A DNA stretch of 64,000 bases from Phorcus lineatus (Eukaryota > Mollusca > Gastropoda > Trochida > Trochidae), in NCBI GenBank assembly GCA_921293015.1, contig OV121096.1, positions 22,641,729 to 22,705,728 of the forward strand. The letters are read 5' to 3'. Below are positions 44,856 to 56,513 of the stretch, piece by piece (positions within the stretch are counted from its first letter, which is position 1; the number at the start of each line of letters is the position of its first letter). Below the pieces are notes generated by a model. That model saw nothing but the letters and a program-made list of their open reading frames with translations. It was not told where the DNA came from and did not search any database. The position numbers and the translations under genes are program-made.

Positions 44856-45113
44856 AAGCCAAAAGCCTCGTATCGCTGGCTAACTAACCAGCCAATGAGA
44901 AGACTCGCATTCAGCAACAGTGGATAGATTTGAGTTCAAGATAGTAGCTTCAAGCTCCTTCCATAACAAACATTTCATTAGCTGAAAAAATAACAGGTGA
45001 ATATAGCCACTAATATCAAGGTGCCATCCACACGAGGCATTTGTCCTGAAAGAGATCAGGGTAATTGAAATGAGCTCAGCGGATTCAAATAAGCTGATGA
45101 AGCAGGATGCTCA
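44856..45113 (+). repeat. Repeat family R2, copy 1
   Basis: Aligns with 61669-61940 over its whole length: AACCAGCCAATGAGA, GACTCGCATTCAGCAAC, AGTAGC.TCAAGCTCC, ACATTTCATT.GCTGAAAAAA, TAACAGGTGA, GAAAGAGATCAGGGT and GCAGGATG. The segment from ATTTCATT to CAGGTGA is almost identical in both. No terminal repeats or frames are conserved. Confidence 0.6.
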
Positions 45114-45242
45114 TTGACACTGAAATACATATTTCTGATTATTTAATCATTAATCAACAAGGGTTGAGTGCCAATTTACATCTATCAATGGGTAGTGAAT
45201 GAAGCAACAGCTTTACTACCACTTGTTAAACCTCAATTTCTG

Positions 45243-45335
45243 TCGAGGCGAGATGAGTAAGTTGGTTAGCTGCTGGTATGGTCAGTGCTGGAGGTGATGG
45301 CAGACCCAGAGCATGTGGGTTTGTATCGCATAAGC
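45243..45335 (+). mobile_element. Very degenerate tRNA-like SINE head
   Basis: AGATGAGTAAGTTGGTTAGC resembles an A-box region and GTGGGTTTGTATCGC a decayed B box 50 bases on. The rest does not match the other families. Weak call. Confidence 0.3.
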
Positions 45336-45339
45336 AACT

Positions 45340-46850
45340 TAACCCAAAAAAGTACAACAATTTAGCAAAAAAAATATGGGTTGATAGTTTTTAGTAGGTC
45401 ACTTAACTAACATGACGTAAATTGAACATATAGAAGTTAGAATTTCCTAATAATTACGTGTTGTTTTTTCGATTATCATTGAAAACAAGACAATATCCTT
45501 ATTTTGGCATTTTAGAGATGCAAATTAGGGAGGGGACTTGAACCTGACTGAGGACATATGGTATTTTGGCTCTCATTTAAGCAACATTAACATTCATAAA
45601 ACATACTCTGCGTCACTTTAAACACACATACTAAGTTCATTTAAGCTCTACAAAAATGAGAAAAAGGTGTTCACACAAATTATACTTATCAGTATATCTT
45701 AATCAGTATATCTTTCAATGAGATAGCGTCATGATATCAACAAGTATGGTAGATTATGTAAACAAAAATAAATAACAAATAAAAAAAAATCTATAAAAAT
45801 CAAACTTTCTTTCGCTGGTTTAATTATATGAAATCCGTTACTCATAGGTTAAAAAACGGTATGACAAGGTTGATTGTTTTATATCCTCTTTCTACCACAC
45901 AAGACATGTAAGTGAATTCTAAGTTGTTTCATGTGCACCATTTAATCAACATCACAGCCTAAATCGATCTTAGAACCACATCAGGTAAAAGTAAAATATT
46001 CCAATCAGCCTACATCCGGATCTTGTAACAGGCGATAAAATATTAGAAATGTTTACGAGACATTCCAAAAGAAGAAAATAAAAATTACAATCATCTATAA
46101 TATCCTCCCATGGCAATCAAATGTCTTTGTGATTTCCTCCATTGAGGGTTACAAATCTGTTCTCGGTCTTGGAAATGTATTTTCCAGCTGAATCTTACAA
46201 CAGACACCTGAGAACGCTATTGTATGGAACATAAAATCATTATTAACTTCCCATGTCTCCTTAACGTACATGCACATATAGAATCAACAATAGGAAGGCA
46301 AAGAGAGCTGATAAATGATCAGAAAATTATTTTTAAAAAGAACCAAAAATTTAATACTTGAAAAAAATTTTTTTACCGTTTAAATTTAGATATAGAAACT
46401 TATTTTATATGATGATTGGTTGCAAATGATTAAAAATATTTTCTCTGACGTAAGCAATTTGTTTATGTAAAGCAATCTATTTTGAAGACTTTTGATACAT
46501 GATAAATATCTCTATTTCTTTCTTTTTTTAATACATGATAAATATGTTTAGGATGATTAAAAAAGTTCTTTCAAACTTAATCATAATCCTACAAACTAAT
46601 GTCAACGTTTATGTCATAAGTTATTTTGAAACTCAAAATATATTCATACCCATTGTTGCACTCTTTTTAGACAAATTTTTATTTATCAAAAGATGAATAC
46701 CTTACATGCCTAATAACAATAACAAAAATTTTCATTTATTACAGTTTCCTTAACAACAATATTCAAAAACTTTGCACAGATGCAGATCACAAGTTTTAGA
46801 GTAGACAGATATTAATGTCAACTGTGTGAACAGTGTCTTTTAGGGAAATG
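45340..46850. other. AT-rich stretch without recognisable features
   Basis: Long A/T runs. No exon borders, inverted repeats or tandem units were noticed. Confidence 0.5.
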
Positions 46851-46955
46851 TATTCATAGCATGTCATGTAATGTTCCTGAGTACCTATTTCTTTTGGTAA
46901 AGAAAAATTGCCTTGCAATTGGTAACATTCATTTTTGTTTACAAAAGATCACCTT

Positions 46956-47302
46956 CTCCTGTCCCTTTAGGGGGCGCTATCCCGCAGTGGTTAGCGCGTT
47001 CGGCTTTGGATCAAGAGGTCCGTGGTTCGAATCCCGCCAGGGGCTCGGCAACTATGTCTGCAGTAGAGAACTGTTCTACACGCAATCAGGTTTGGGTGCA
47101 ATGCTACACTGAGTTTCAGCGCAGTACCACCCATGGATCGCTAGTTCCAGCCAATGCTCGCAGAATTCACCGCAATGCATAGCCACAATGGTGTTGCGGG
47201 CTTTCTCCCTGCAATAATACTAGCAGCCGCGATATAAGTGAAAAAATCTTGAAAGCGGCGTTAAAACCCCAACTCACTTACTCACTCACTCCTGGCCCTT
47301 TA
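46956..47302 (+). mobile_element. Best-preserved full-length SINE, with target-site duplication
   Basis: Head from about 46970 (GGGGGCGCTATCCCGCAGTGG, GTTAGCGCGTTCGGCTTTGG) with a perfect B box GGTTCGAATCC (47025-47035), body, and tail ACTCACTTACTCACTCACT. CTCCTGTCCCTTTA (46956-46969) and CTCCTGGCCCTTTA (47289-47302) are the duplication, one mismatch. The anticodon-loop region CTTTGGA with GGATCAAGAGG resembles tRNA-Arg(TCG), from which the head may derive (inference). Two overlapping frames here (46861-47182) are artefacts. Confidence 0.93.
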
Positions 47303-47309
47303 AGTAGCA

Positions 47310-48900
47310 ACCATTCAACATTCGTGCTTATATATCTCACACTTAATTCTTTAAATGTTTTCTTCAGATCAGCACAATCGTCATGTACCGATTATCGTGA
47401 CAAGGCCTCTAGTGTATCTTATATTGTGGTAATTAGCTAAATGTTTTATATGCAAATGATTACACAGCGCAAGAGGAATCATCTGTACTCCCCAGGGATG
47501 TGATTTATGAAAATTTAATGACTGTTATTGATCTTATAGTAATCTACATAACTATGTACCCAAACGTCTTTGAAAACCGCTTTACAGTGCTGCGAATAAA
47601 CATAGAACTTTATTCACTGTGTAGAGTGGTTTGTCAGAAATGTCAATAATTTAGTTCCTGTAACTCTGATGACAATGAACCACTTTAGATTACAAAGAAA
47701 ACTCCTATTCAGAAATTCAGAATTGACTAGGACTAATTCTTTAGATTTTAAAACAAATGTCCAAACATCTTTGTTTTTTCTTTAAATACAGCTGAAATTC
47801 ATTTAGTTAAGACTTGAGTGGTAACAAAAATGACTATGTATCTTTTCAAGTACTCAATACTTTTTTATGTTGAGTAATTACACATTTTGAATAAATAGCA
47901 ACTTTTTTCATAGTCCCATGGAATTTTACTCAAGAGCTGTGACTGTATGTTTTCATATTTTAAAGTGCAAACTAAATCCATTAAAATCTGAGAGCCATGT
48001 TTTGCAATATAGTCTTCCAAAGATAACAATACTTTCCAATTCACAATCCTTCTTGCACATATGTGCCATTAACCCTGTTTTCAAAATATCCCAAGTTAAG
48101 ATAAAATTTATTACTTGTTTTAGAGGTTTCAATAGGAAGGGAAAATTTAGGCCTGTAAGAATGATTTTGTCACAAAGAAAACTGCCAAAAAAATTTAATT
48201 TAATCATTTGAAAATTAATAAATATTCAAAATGTTTGGGCTTTGTTGATTCAGTTTTGCAACATTTTTTATGAAATGGGGCTCTTGATCAAAATTCATAT
48301 CTTTTCCAAATATCTAAAATCACTGTAGGCGCCCTTGTGAAACTCATAGAAGTTTTTATCTAGAAATGAACCATTTTGTACATCAATATATATTTTCGCA
48401 TCAATATCAAGTTTGACATAAAAAAGTTTGATCTGTCCATTCATTTATAACTTTCATTCAAGTATAATTCATAGAAAATGAACTATAATTTAACCCTGTC
48501 GTACCTTGAGACTAAAATTGTGGAGATCAAATAACAAATACTATATTCGACGTACGAAGCGCCCTAGAGAATTGAATTTATAAAAGTGGTTTGCCATATA
48601 GTATTCACAAGTTTTTAATAAACAATAATTCTGTCACCTAACTAATTTCAAAACTGTTTAGCGTTTAAAGTTTTGTCTTGTCAACATATATGGAATAATG
48701 ACAAGACAAAATTTGCAGCTCCCTGAGCGAGAATAATGAAAAATGTCACATCCTTGCCATATCACAATGGTTAAGGAATAGGAATAAGCGCCTATTACTT
48801 TGAGAGTTACAAATGTGGTTTGGGGGCACTAAAAGGGCGTTTATTATGTCAAATACAGTATACAAAAATAAGATTAAATGATGAGAGAAGACCAAATGTA
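47310..48900. other. AT-rich stretch without recognisable features
   Basis: Two overlapping frames of about 90 codons on opposite strands (47918-48211) show no domain or exon border and are judged chance. No repeats or RNA genes seen. Confidence 0.5.
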
Positions 48901-48919
48901 AAGGAAAAGGTTTTCTTAC

Positions 48920-48978
48920 TGCTGGTTGATAAGAAGGACCACCCATGTTTACTGGAGCCAAATTAATGTCAGTCCCAT
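48920..48978 (-). other. Weak coding-exon candidate
   Basis: On the minus strand an acceptor (GATTCGTCTGACAG, AG at 48980-48979) and a donor (CCAGCA|GTAAGA, GT at 48919-48918) bracket 59 bases. One frame is open, ending NLAPVNMGGPSYQPA. The same frame is open upstream, so a start at the earlier AG (CTGGGAG) is possible. The residues look protein-like but match no family I know. No partner exon was found. Confidence 0.3.
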
Positions 48979-49854
48979 CTGTCAGACGAATCAGATTCCT
49001 CCCAGTTAATGATGTATATATACAATTAATTAGATTTGTATATCACCCACTGCGTGGTCTTCATGCTATCTCTCAGTGTCAATGTCTTGAGATAAACGAT
49101 AATTTGCTTATAATGACAAGGTTTGTGTATCAAATTAATTCAATTTCCTTAAATATTTTGCTTGAACATTATCTGTACACCCACAACAAGACCGCCACTA
49201 AATCTCTCAAAATTATATATACGCAGTGTTTACAAAGTGACTATTGGATCAAATTTAATTTGGAGGGGCCTCGGGGATTCCGGAACCCATTTCAAATCTG
49301 GACTTACAAAAGGTTTTTCTTTCACGCTAGGCAAATTAAAGGTTATATGTAACAATATGATCATTGATCTATTCTTGAAACTGGTGTTCAGTATTTGTGT
49401 ATTGTAGAACTAGAAACCAAGCCTAATCTAGAAATCAAACCACTGGATCTGACAATCAGTCTTAAGAATTATTTTATTCATGTTTTATAACTATCTAACT
49501 ATCGAACATAAAAAATAAATAATAAAGTGCTATCTTCCTATAGTCCTTCCTGCTGCAGTGGAGATTTAATATTGGGTATTATCATGTTGATGAATCGACA
49601 AATGTTATAAGGTATTATGGGAAATATACTCTTATGTGAAGCCTTAACATTTAGAATAATTTCTTGAATTACTTTAAGTTAGACATCAGAATTGCGTTAA
49701 CCAGACATGAAAGATTATTGATCAGAGTACCATTCAGTTTCTCTTTATCACTTTAGCATTTGCAGAACATAAACTAAATCATCTCCCATGCCGACTCTTT
49801 TGATATATAAAATACTCATTGAACCTGCTCCCAGCAGACGAATACCAATATTTT

Positions 49855-50510
49855 CATTCAACATCCAGGTAAATACAAGGAATTTTCAATCAGCTTCCAG
49901 TTGAAATCAGGTATTTTCATTCGAAATCCAGGTACATAACAGGATTTTTCAATCATCATCCAGATATTTTCATTCAGCATCTAGGTGAAAACCTGGTATT
50001 TTCAAACAACATCCAGGTTAATAACAGGTATATTTAATCAACATCCAGGTGAATACAAAGTATTTTCAATCAATGTACAGGTATACATAAATTTATACCA
50101 GTTATTTTCAATCACCCTCCCTGTATATACCAGGTTTTTCAATCAAGATACAGGTGAATATCAGCTATTATCGATCAATATAAAGGTGACGCTTCACTAA
50201 AGACACAGAAACTGCATTCAGGTATTCAATCAACATCCATATGACATTTCCCTTAACACCTACTCAAACAATCAACATCCAGGTGAACATCAAATATTTT
50301 CAATGTAAATGCAGGTAAATACCTAATATTGCCAATCAACATATACACATGAAACTTCAGTAAAGACAAAATATCTGCATCCAGGTATTTTTAATCAATG
50401 CAACATCCAGGTGGTACCAGATATTTTCAATCAACACCCAGGTGCATAAAAGGTATGTATAATCAACTCAACTTCACTAAGCATAATCTGCACCCAGGTA
50501 TTTTAAATCC
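49855..50510. repeat. ~33-36 bp minisatellite with CATCCAGGT
   Basis: Units of the type CAACATCCAGGTGAATACA, then AGGTATTTTCAAT, recur about 18 times with substitutions and occasional gaps. Decay increases to the right. Frames through it carry no signal. Confidence 0.85.
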
Positions 50511-50640
50511 CTTTCCAAAAAAAAGAAATATGTCCCACCCTCCAAACAGTTACACTTGTTTAATATTTTTAAAGAAGTCACACACCTGCAAAGATAAGTT
50601 GATTTTGGGATTAACACCGCTGTATAAAAACGTCACCTAC

Positions 50641-50874
50641 CTGTAAGGTGTATTGCTGGGGTCCAGGTATTCCACTTCCCCTTTACTCTCCCTCCTAGAA
50701 TCCATCCCCCTTCAGCTCGCCTGTAACACAACACAACACACTGGTTATGTTAGTCAGTCAACCTGCAGACACACAGTACCATCCAATCCTGCTCCTAGTC
50801 ACTTTCTTATATTCCTCAGTCTTCACTCTGACATCAAAGCACACCAGCTTGGTCAGTCCATGAGAGTCTTTCTT
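50641..50874 (-). other. Possible terminal exon pair on the minus strand
   Basis: 50874-50763 is open for 37 codons (KKDSHGLTKL to GWYCVSA), preceded by a CACAG acceptor and followed by CTGCAG|GTTGAC. A second segment, 50720-50641, has an excellent acceptor (TTGTGTTGTGTTACAG) and donor (TTACAG|GTAGGTG). Joined, the frame would add GELKGDGF and stop. Unspliced, it stops after one more codon. The intervening 42 bases are very short for an animal intron. No family is recognised. Confidence 0.28.
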
Positions 50875-51229
50875 CTGTGATACAGTATGCATCCATTATC
50901 TCTTTAGTGTGTTTGTCTCAGACCAAAGTCTTAGAGAAGAAAACATTAAGGTGCCCAAGCAAGTCTAGAAAATAATGAAAGTTGAGACAAAGGGGTACAA
51001 CAGATATTCTCTTCTGCTTATACTCTAGCATGTACCCAATTGCCCTACACAACTACTTGTCTCAGACCAAAGTCTTAGAGAAGAAAACATTAAGGTGCCC
51101 AAGCAAGTCTAGAAAATAAAGTTGAGACAAAGGGGTACAACAGATATTCTCTTCTGCTTATACTCTAGCATGTACCCAATTGCCCTACACAACTACTTGT
51201 CTCAGACCAAAGTCTTAGAGAAGAAAACA

Positions 51230-53683
51230 TTAACTCTTACGTTGCTGAATATTATTTTGACCAGTTTTGCCCCCGTGGCTGAATTTTCCAGCACTCGCCT
51301 CGCTACCGTTATAGCGCAATTAGCCCCTGTGGACGAATTTTCCAGCGCCGCCAGATGCGACCGTTTTAACAACATATGGCGTGTTTACATGGCGAATTAC
51401 GGACACTATCGTCGTTTTATACAAAGCTAGTCGGCGAATCTCGTGTTACAAATGGATGATACTTATACTTGACACTTTGAATGAAATTTCTTTCACCCCT
51501 GGAACGGTTTCTACAACTGAAGTAAACTTGTTTTCAATTCGGTCGCCGTAACTCAATAAATTCCAAGAGCGCATGCGCGAAATCAAAACGAAACTAAAGA
51601 TGAATAGTTCCTCTTCACATCGATATAAAAATTATTTTTATAATATGTTTAGAACGAATTTTACAAAATTTTAAAAATTGTCTTCATTTCAAACATTATA
51701 AAATCATTTAATCACTGAGTGCACACATGCAAATCATATACGGAATTGAAGCTAATTTCTTGCTCTATATTTCACGATAAATTTTATTACGATACGCCAT
51801 CCTAAACGAAAGATATAAATTACGAAAACAGGGTAGTGATAAATCCCGATAACGTTCTGACCCCCACAGTAATATTACTAAGCTAATAGCCCCGGGCAAA
51901 CGCACGCGCTCAGCGCGTGCAGGCGGGGTATCCCCGTTGAAACATACACTCACACACAATATAAATTGTCTTTATTTCCAACTTTATAAATCATGTTATT
52001 CGCTTTGTGTACATGCAAATTATATATGGAATTGAAGGCAATTTATTCTTCTTTACGAAGAAATAAATCATAACAATCTTTTGCACTGTAATTAGAAGTT
52101 ATTACCAACGAAACGTGGGTATAGCTAGTAATAAAGTCTTTGATAATCGCCTTACTGCAACATATGTCGCATCGTTTCCACACGTTTTATTTTGATGCAA
52201 ATATGGGCAAATTACACATGAAAATGAAGGTATTTATTTCTGCTTTACGATGATATGAAAATAATAAATATGTACCACTTGGTTTGGAATATATAAAGTT
52301 TGCAAAGATGGTACCCTCGGGTATTTTAGAACAGATTTTGATAATTGCGACATCACTAACCGCTCCTTTATTGTCTAATTGTAATTTGCAAATTTTATAT
52401 AGAATTGAAGACGATCCTTTCCTCTTTATTGTGATATAAAAATGTCGATAATGCGCTCTGCCGTTAAATGGATAGGAAGTGTAAAAAGCAGTTGAAAATA
52501 AATCGCTTCTCGGTAAACAAAATATGAATAGAGAAATTGCCTGTTTGTGCGATGCGCGCCGGGTCCTTTCTGATTTTCTTGTACATACCAATTTTACATG
52601 GCAATAAAGATTATCCTTTTCTCTATATTTTGATATATGAAATTGCAAAATTTACCGAGAAGTTTATGTGATATAAAGTGCGAGAAAATGGTAAAAATGT
52701 AAAGAATAAACAAAAGTCACAATTTTGCGGAACTTGCTGTATCTTTATTCTATATGGTGTATATAATTTTTTTATATCAAATCGAAGACAATTATTCCTT
52801 CTTACCACGATGTAATCAATTTCAAAATACGCCTAGCTGTTGAGAAGATATGAGCGAAAGAAAGGCACATGTCAAAATCGCCGTTCAGTTTACATGATTT
52901 GAATCGAGAAATTAGCTTTTTGTGCGGCGCTTGCTGTGTCTTTATTTATTATCGCGCATGTACACATTTTACATGGAAAGAAAGACAATCTTTCTCTCTG
53001 TCTTATGATATAAAAATTGTCAAAATACGTTGAGCACATCATGTAAAAATTGGTGTGACAAAATGGTGTAAAACTAAAAATATGTAAAAATCACCTTTTT
53101 TGCGGCACATGCTGTATCTTCAATTCAGGTAGCGTAGTTACTTATTTTATATTGAATTGAAGACAATTTTCTGCTCTTTCAAATGATCCAACCGGTATTG
53201 AAATCCGCCCAAGGGTTCAGAGCATAGGGCGTGCGATATAAGGTTGTACGTTTGGTGTGAGTGCAGGCTTGTAAGCAAACGATAGCACGCGCGGGACGGT
53301 AAGCTCGTGCGAGCGGGGAGAAAGTGCCCACAGGCTATTAGCACGTGCGGCGGGGAGTGGGGGAAAATTGAGTGATTTTAACGCTTATTTTCGGTACGAT
53401 AAACGGTATCAATGTTTGCATAATTTTCGGAACATGTACGCGCATTATTTAGAACACCAACGAAACAAAATTCGGTAGCTTAGCGACAGACGGACGGAAA
53501 GTACTAGCGTTGAACTGACACTACTGCCGTGCAACAATTGCCCGTCCTTCGCTACTGGGTACTACAGCGATAATGAGCTAGCGTGAGAAAAATAGAGTGT
53601 AGTTGTCGCATCTCGCCTGGAGGACATGCGGTCAAAGCTAATTTCATCCCGGACAGGCCCGGGCTTAGCATCTTAAGGGTTAA
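51230..53683. mobile_element. PiggyBac-like non-autonomous insertion (2,446 bp) at TTAA
   Basis: The element runs 51234-53679 between TTAA at 51230-51233 and TTAA at 53680-53683. Uninterrupted neighbouring units read GAAAACATTAAGGTGCC, which is exactly the two flanks joined with a single TTAA. The ends CTCTTACGTTGCTGAA and (reversed) CCCTTAAGATGCTAAG match at 11 of 16 positions, as piggyBac termini do. No transposase frame: the longest, 153 codons on the minus strand (52187-52648), has no recognisable domain. Ends are GC- and CpG-rich, the interior AT-rich with ~187 bp repeats. Confidence 0.8.
51720..53170. repeat. Diverged ~187 bp repeats inside the piggyBac-like element
   Basis: A motif of the type GTACATGCAAATTATATATG, GAATTGAAGGCAATTT and CTTCTTTACGA.GA.ATAAA occurs eight times, with the GAATTGAAG word near 51743, 52029, 52221, 52401, 52601, 52778, 52975 and 53152. 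Spacing is about 180-200 bases (286 for the first interval). Some units carry TTGCTGTATCTTTATTC-type text. Units are highly diverged while the order of blocks is kept. Confidence 0.7.
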
Positions 53684-54689
53684 GGTGCCCAAGCAAGTCT
53701 AGAAAATAATGAAAGTTGAGACAAAGGAGTACAACAGATATTCTCTTCTGCTTATTCTCTAGCATGTACCCAATTGCCCTACACAACTACTTGTCTCAGA
53801 CCAAAGTCTTAGAGAAGAAAACATTAAGGTGCCTAAGAAAGTCTAGAAAATAAAGTTGAAACAAAGGGGTACAACAGATATTCTCTTCTGCTTATACTAG
53901 CATGTACCCAATTGCCCTACACAACTACCGAACTCTTGTAGCAGGAAAAATTCAGGTTCCCAATCAAGTCCAGAAAATATTGAAAGTTGATGCAAATTGG
54001 TAAGTCAGTTGAACAGATATATGCTCTCCTGCTTATACAAGAGTACTTAATTGCCTTATACATCTTTTTGTCACAGACCAAAGTCTTAGAGTAGGAAACA
54101 TTTGGGAGCCCAGTCAAGTCTAAATGATATTGTAAGTCGAGATTCCTACCACGCAAAACAATGGGTAAGACAGTTCAACAGATATATCTCCTGCTTATAA
54201 TGCAGCAAGAACCCAATTGCCTTAAAAAATATATTTGTGTAGCTGGAACATATTCAGGATTTTAATCATTCTAGAAAGTATCAAGTTTAGGAACTTTAGA
54301 TTCCTAAGTCACAATAGAGTTTGTTAATCATAGGATGTTGTTCAGATATTTGTACAAAAATGAAAATGAAATTAATTTATCACATTGTACTCAATCTGAA
54401 AAAATGAAGGATAATAAGACGTTTTTACGTATTTTCATTATTTGAATCAAAACCATTTATTTTTTCTTGAATTTCATTTCAGATGTTAGTTAGATTCTTA
54501 TTGAATCTCTAACCAGATTATTATTATTAGATATATCATATAATCTCAATATACCACCATAGATATCCATTATCATTACACAATAAGTACTCGGGATACC
54601 ACTTGATGCTAGTTAATCAATCGCCTTCATTTTATACAGACACTGTGCACACTGATCTACATCAAATTCAAGTGAAGATAGATAAATGG

Positions 54690-55400
54690 GACAAAGGGTT
54701 GATAGCCCAGGGGTGAGGGACTGTGGAAAGAAAGTGAGGTTTGAGGGGCGTGGTCTGTGGTAATGAACAAGTAAGGATGAAGGATATGGTAATGAACAAG
54801 TAAGGATGAAGGATATGGTAATGAACAAGTAAGGATGAAGGATATGGTAATGAACAAGTAAGGATGACAATGTGTTTGAGGCTGATAGCCCAGGGGCGAG
54901 GGATTGTGGAAAGAAAGTAAGGTTTGAGGGGTGAGGTCTGTGGTAATGAACAAGTAAGGATGACAATGTGTTTGAGGGTGATAGCCCAGGGGCGAGGCAC
55001 AGTGGAAAGAAAGCAAGGTTTGAGGGGTGAGGTCTGTGGTAATGACCAAGTAAGGATGACAATGTGTTTGAGGATGATAGCCCAGGGGCAAGGGACTGTG
55101 GAAAGAAAGTAAGGTTTGAGGGTCGAGGTCTGTGGTAATGAACAATTAAGGATGAAGGATGTGTTTGAGGGTGATAGCCTAGGGCGGAGGGATTGTGGAA
55201 AGAAAGTAAGGTTTGAGGGTCGAGGTCTGTGGTAATGACCAAGTAAGGATGACAATGTGTTAGAGGGTGATAGCCCAGGGGTGAGGGATTGTGGAAAGAA
55301 AGTAAGGTTTGAGGGGTGAGGTCAGTGGTAATGAACAAGCAAAAATTAAGATTGTGTTTGAGGGTGAGGGCCTAGGGGTGAGGGATTGTGGAAAGGAGGG
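54690..55400. repeat. ~96 bp minisatellite with an internal 29 bp sub-array
   Basis: Units GGTGATAGCCCAGGGGCGAG, GGATTGTGGAAAGAAAGTAAG, GTTTGAGGGGTGAGGTCTGT and GGTAATGAACAAGTAAGGAT recur at about 95-98 base spacing (near 54695, 54880, 54977, 55072, 55168, 55267). In the first unit the segment AATGAACAAGTAAGGATGAA is itself repeated four times at 29 bases (54763-54860). Long minus-strand frames in all three phases (up to 241 codons) result from the stop-poor unit. Confidence 0.93.
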
Positions 55401-55469
55401 ATGTTGAGGGTGAGGGATGTTACACACCACTACACCTCAACCTCTCCTAATGGAGCTCTTATGACTGAT

Positions 55470-56300
55470 ACAATACTAGGTATACAGACACTGTGCACTG
55501 TGATCTGTAGCTTAGATAACACCTATTAAGCTATTGGCAGTAAATGAACCATACAGTGTTATAAGGAGGTTAAGAACTCTGTATCCACTCAAACAGCTGA
55601 TCGACTCTGTTCACCTGTACTGAAGTATAGTGCCCATAAGTGGTACCAGATCATATAGAATTTCTTTTTACTGTTGATCGAGAGAGGTTAGGGTTTAAGT
55701 AGATGGGTGAGGATTTGGGGTGGGGAGAGACAGTTTAAGGGTTGGGGTAAACATAAGCGCTAGGAGAGAGGGGTGAGGGGTGAGGAGTGAGAGGAGAGAA
55801 TTGAGATAGAAGTTGGGAAAGGAAGGGGGTGGGAAGCAGAAAGGATGGAGAGTTTCGGTAGACGGAGACGGGAAAGAGGATTGGGATTGGGTAGGGCTAG
55901 GGGTGAGCAGAGGGGTTAACTGCTAGTGTAAATAGAAGGGTGTGAAATTGTGGGAATACAAGAACTATGGGAGAAGGGAGAGGGTTGGGGTAACCACATG
56001 TATAGCTACAAGTCACAAATACATCAGGGATTGAGTTAAACCTTGCACTTGTGGTGTCAGGAACATGCTGCCAGCTTGCCACTGGTGGTAGTTACCATTT
56101 TGCAAATACACGTAGTACCAATTAACATGATCTTTATTATGGAACTCTAATATCACCAGACATTGTGCAGATGTATCTAGAGTCCAGATTACATATATCT
56201 ACCGGCGGCAACCAATCCACTTAAGATCAGCAGGATGTTTAGTACCTGTATCTACTCAAACAGCTGATGGACTCACAACACCTGAAGTACAGTGCCTGAT
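55470..56300. repeat. Old ~660 bp-spaced duplication flanking a purine-rich tract
   Basis: CCACTCAAACAGCTGATCGA, CTGAAGTATAGTGCC (55578-55635) recurs as CTACTCAAACAGCTGATGGA, CTGAAGTACAGTGCC (56250-56298). ACAGACACTGTGCA-type text appears at 55483, 56156 and 54637. Between the copies lies a G/A-rich tract (55690-55980; GGGGTGAGGGGTGAGGAGTG). Confidence 0.55.
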
Positions 56301-56513
56301 CTATATACTTCAGACAGCTAATATACTTGAAGAGCAACGGGTTTGAAACCACTTCCAGTGTAAATGATAACTCTCTTTTTCCCTAGTTACAATGTAATTT
56401 CGGATATCATTTTTGAACTCTTGACACCTGGCAGCCACAACACCAAAGTGATGTTTCATCCTTAACTTGCTGAGCACCAAGCAATGACTCCCATCTTTCA
56501 ACCTCTTCTGGTA

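Larger units (their letters stand above)
50917..54300. repeat. ~144 bp tandem array split by a 2.45 kb insertion
   Basis: Units start CTCAGACCAAAGTCTTAG at 50917, 51061 and 51201, then, after the insertion, at 53795, with degenerate units near 53935, 54073 and 54225. Units include GAAAACATTAAGGTGCCC and CTCTTCTGCTTATACTCTAG. The left units are nearly identical (a 4 base deletion in one) and the right ones decayed, so homogenisation has acted at one end. Confidence 0.88.

Noticed and set aside
46861..47182. Overlapping 83- and 89-codon frames, also 40073-40264 and 1131-1313
   Set aside because: All are translations of the SINE head and body, similar to each other because the SINE is repeated.
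48945..49352. 135-codon plus-strand frame
   Set aside because: No recognisable domain or exon borders. Its first part is antisense to a better minus-strand exon candidate.
52187..52648. 153-codon minus-strand frame inside the piggyBac-like element, considered as transposase
   Set aside because: It spans the internal ~187 bp repeat units, is far too short, and shows no DDE/D-type signature or zinc-finger tail.
54613..55338. Minus-strand open frames of up to 241, 195 and 162 codons
   Set aside because: All three phases are open because the ~96 bp minisatellite unit lacks stop codons. The predicted peptides simply repeat HYHRPHPSNL-type words and have no domain.
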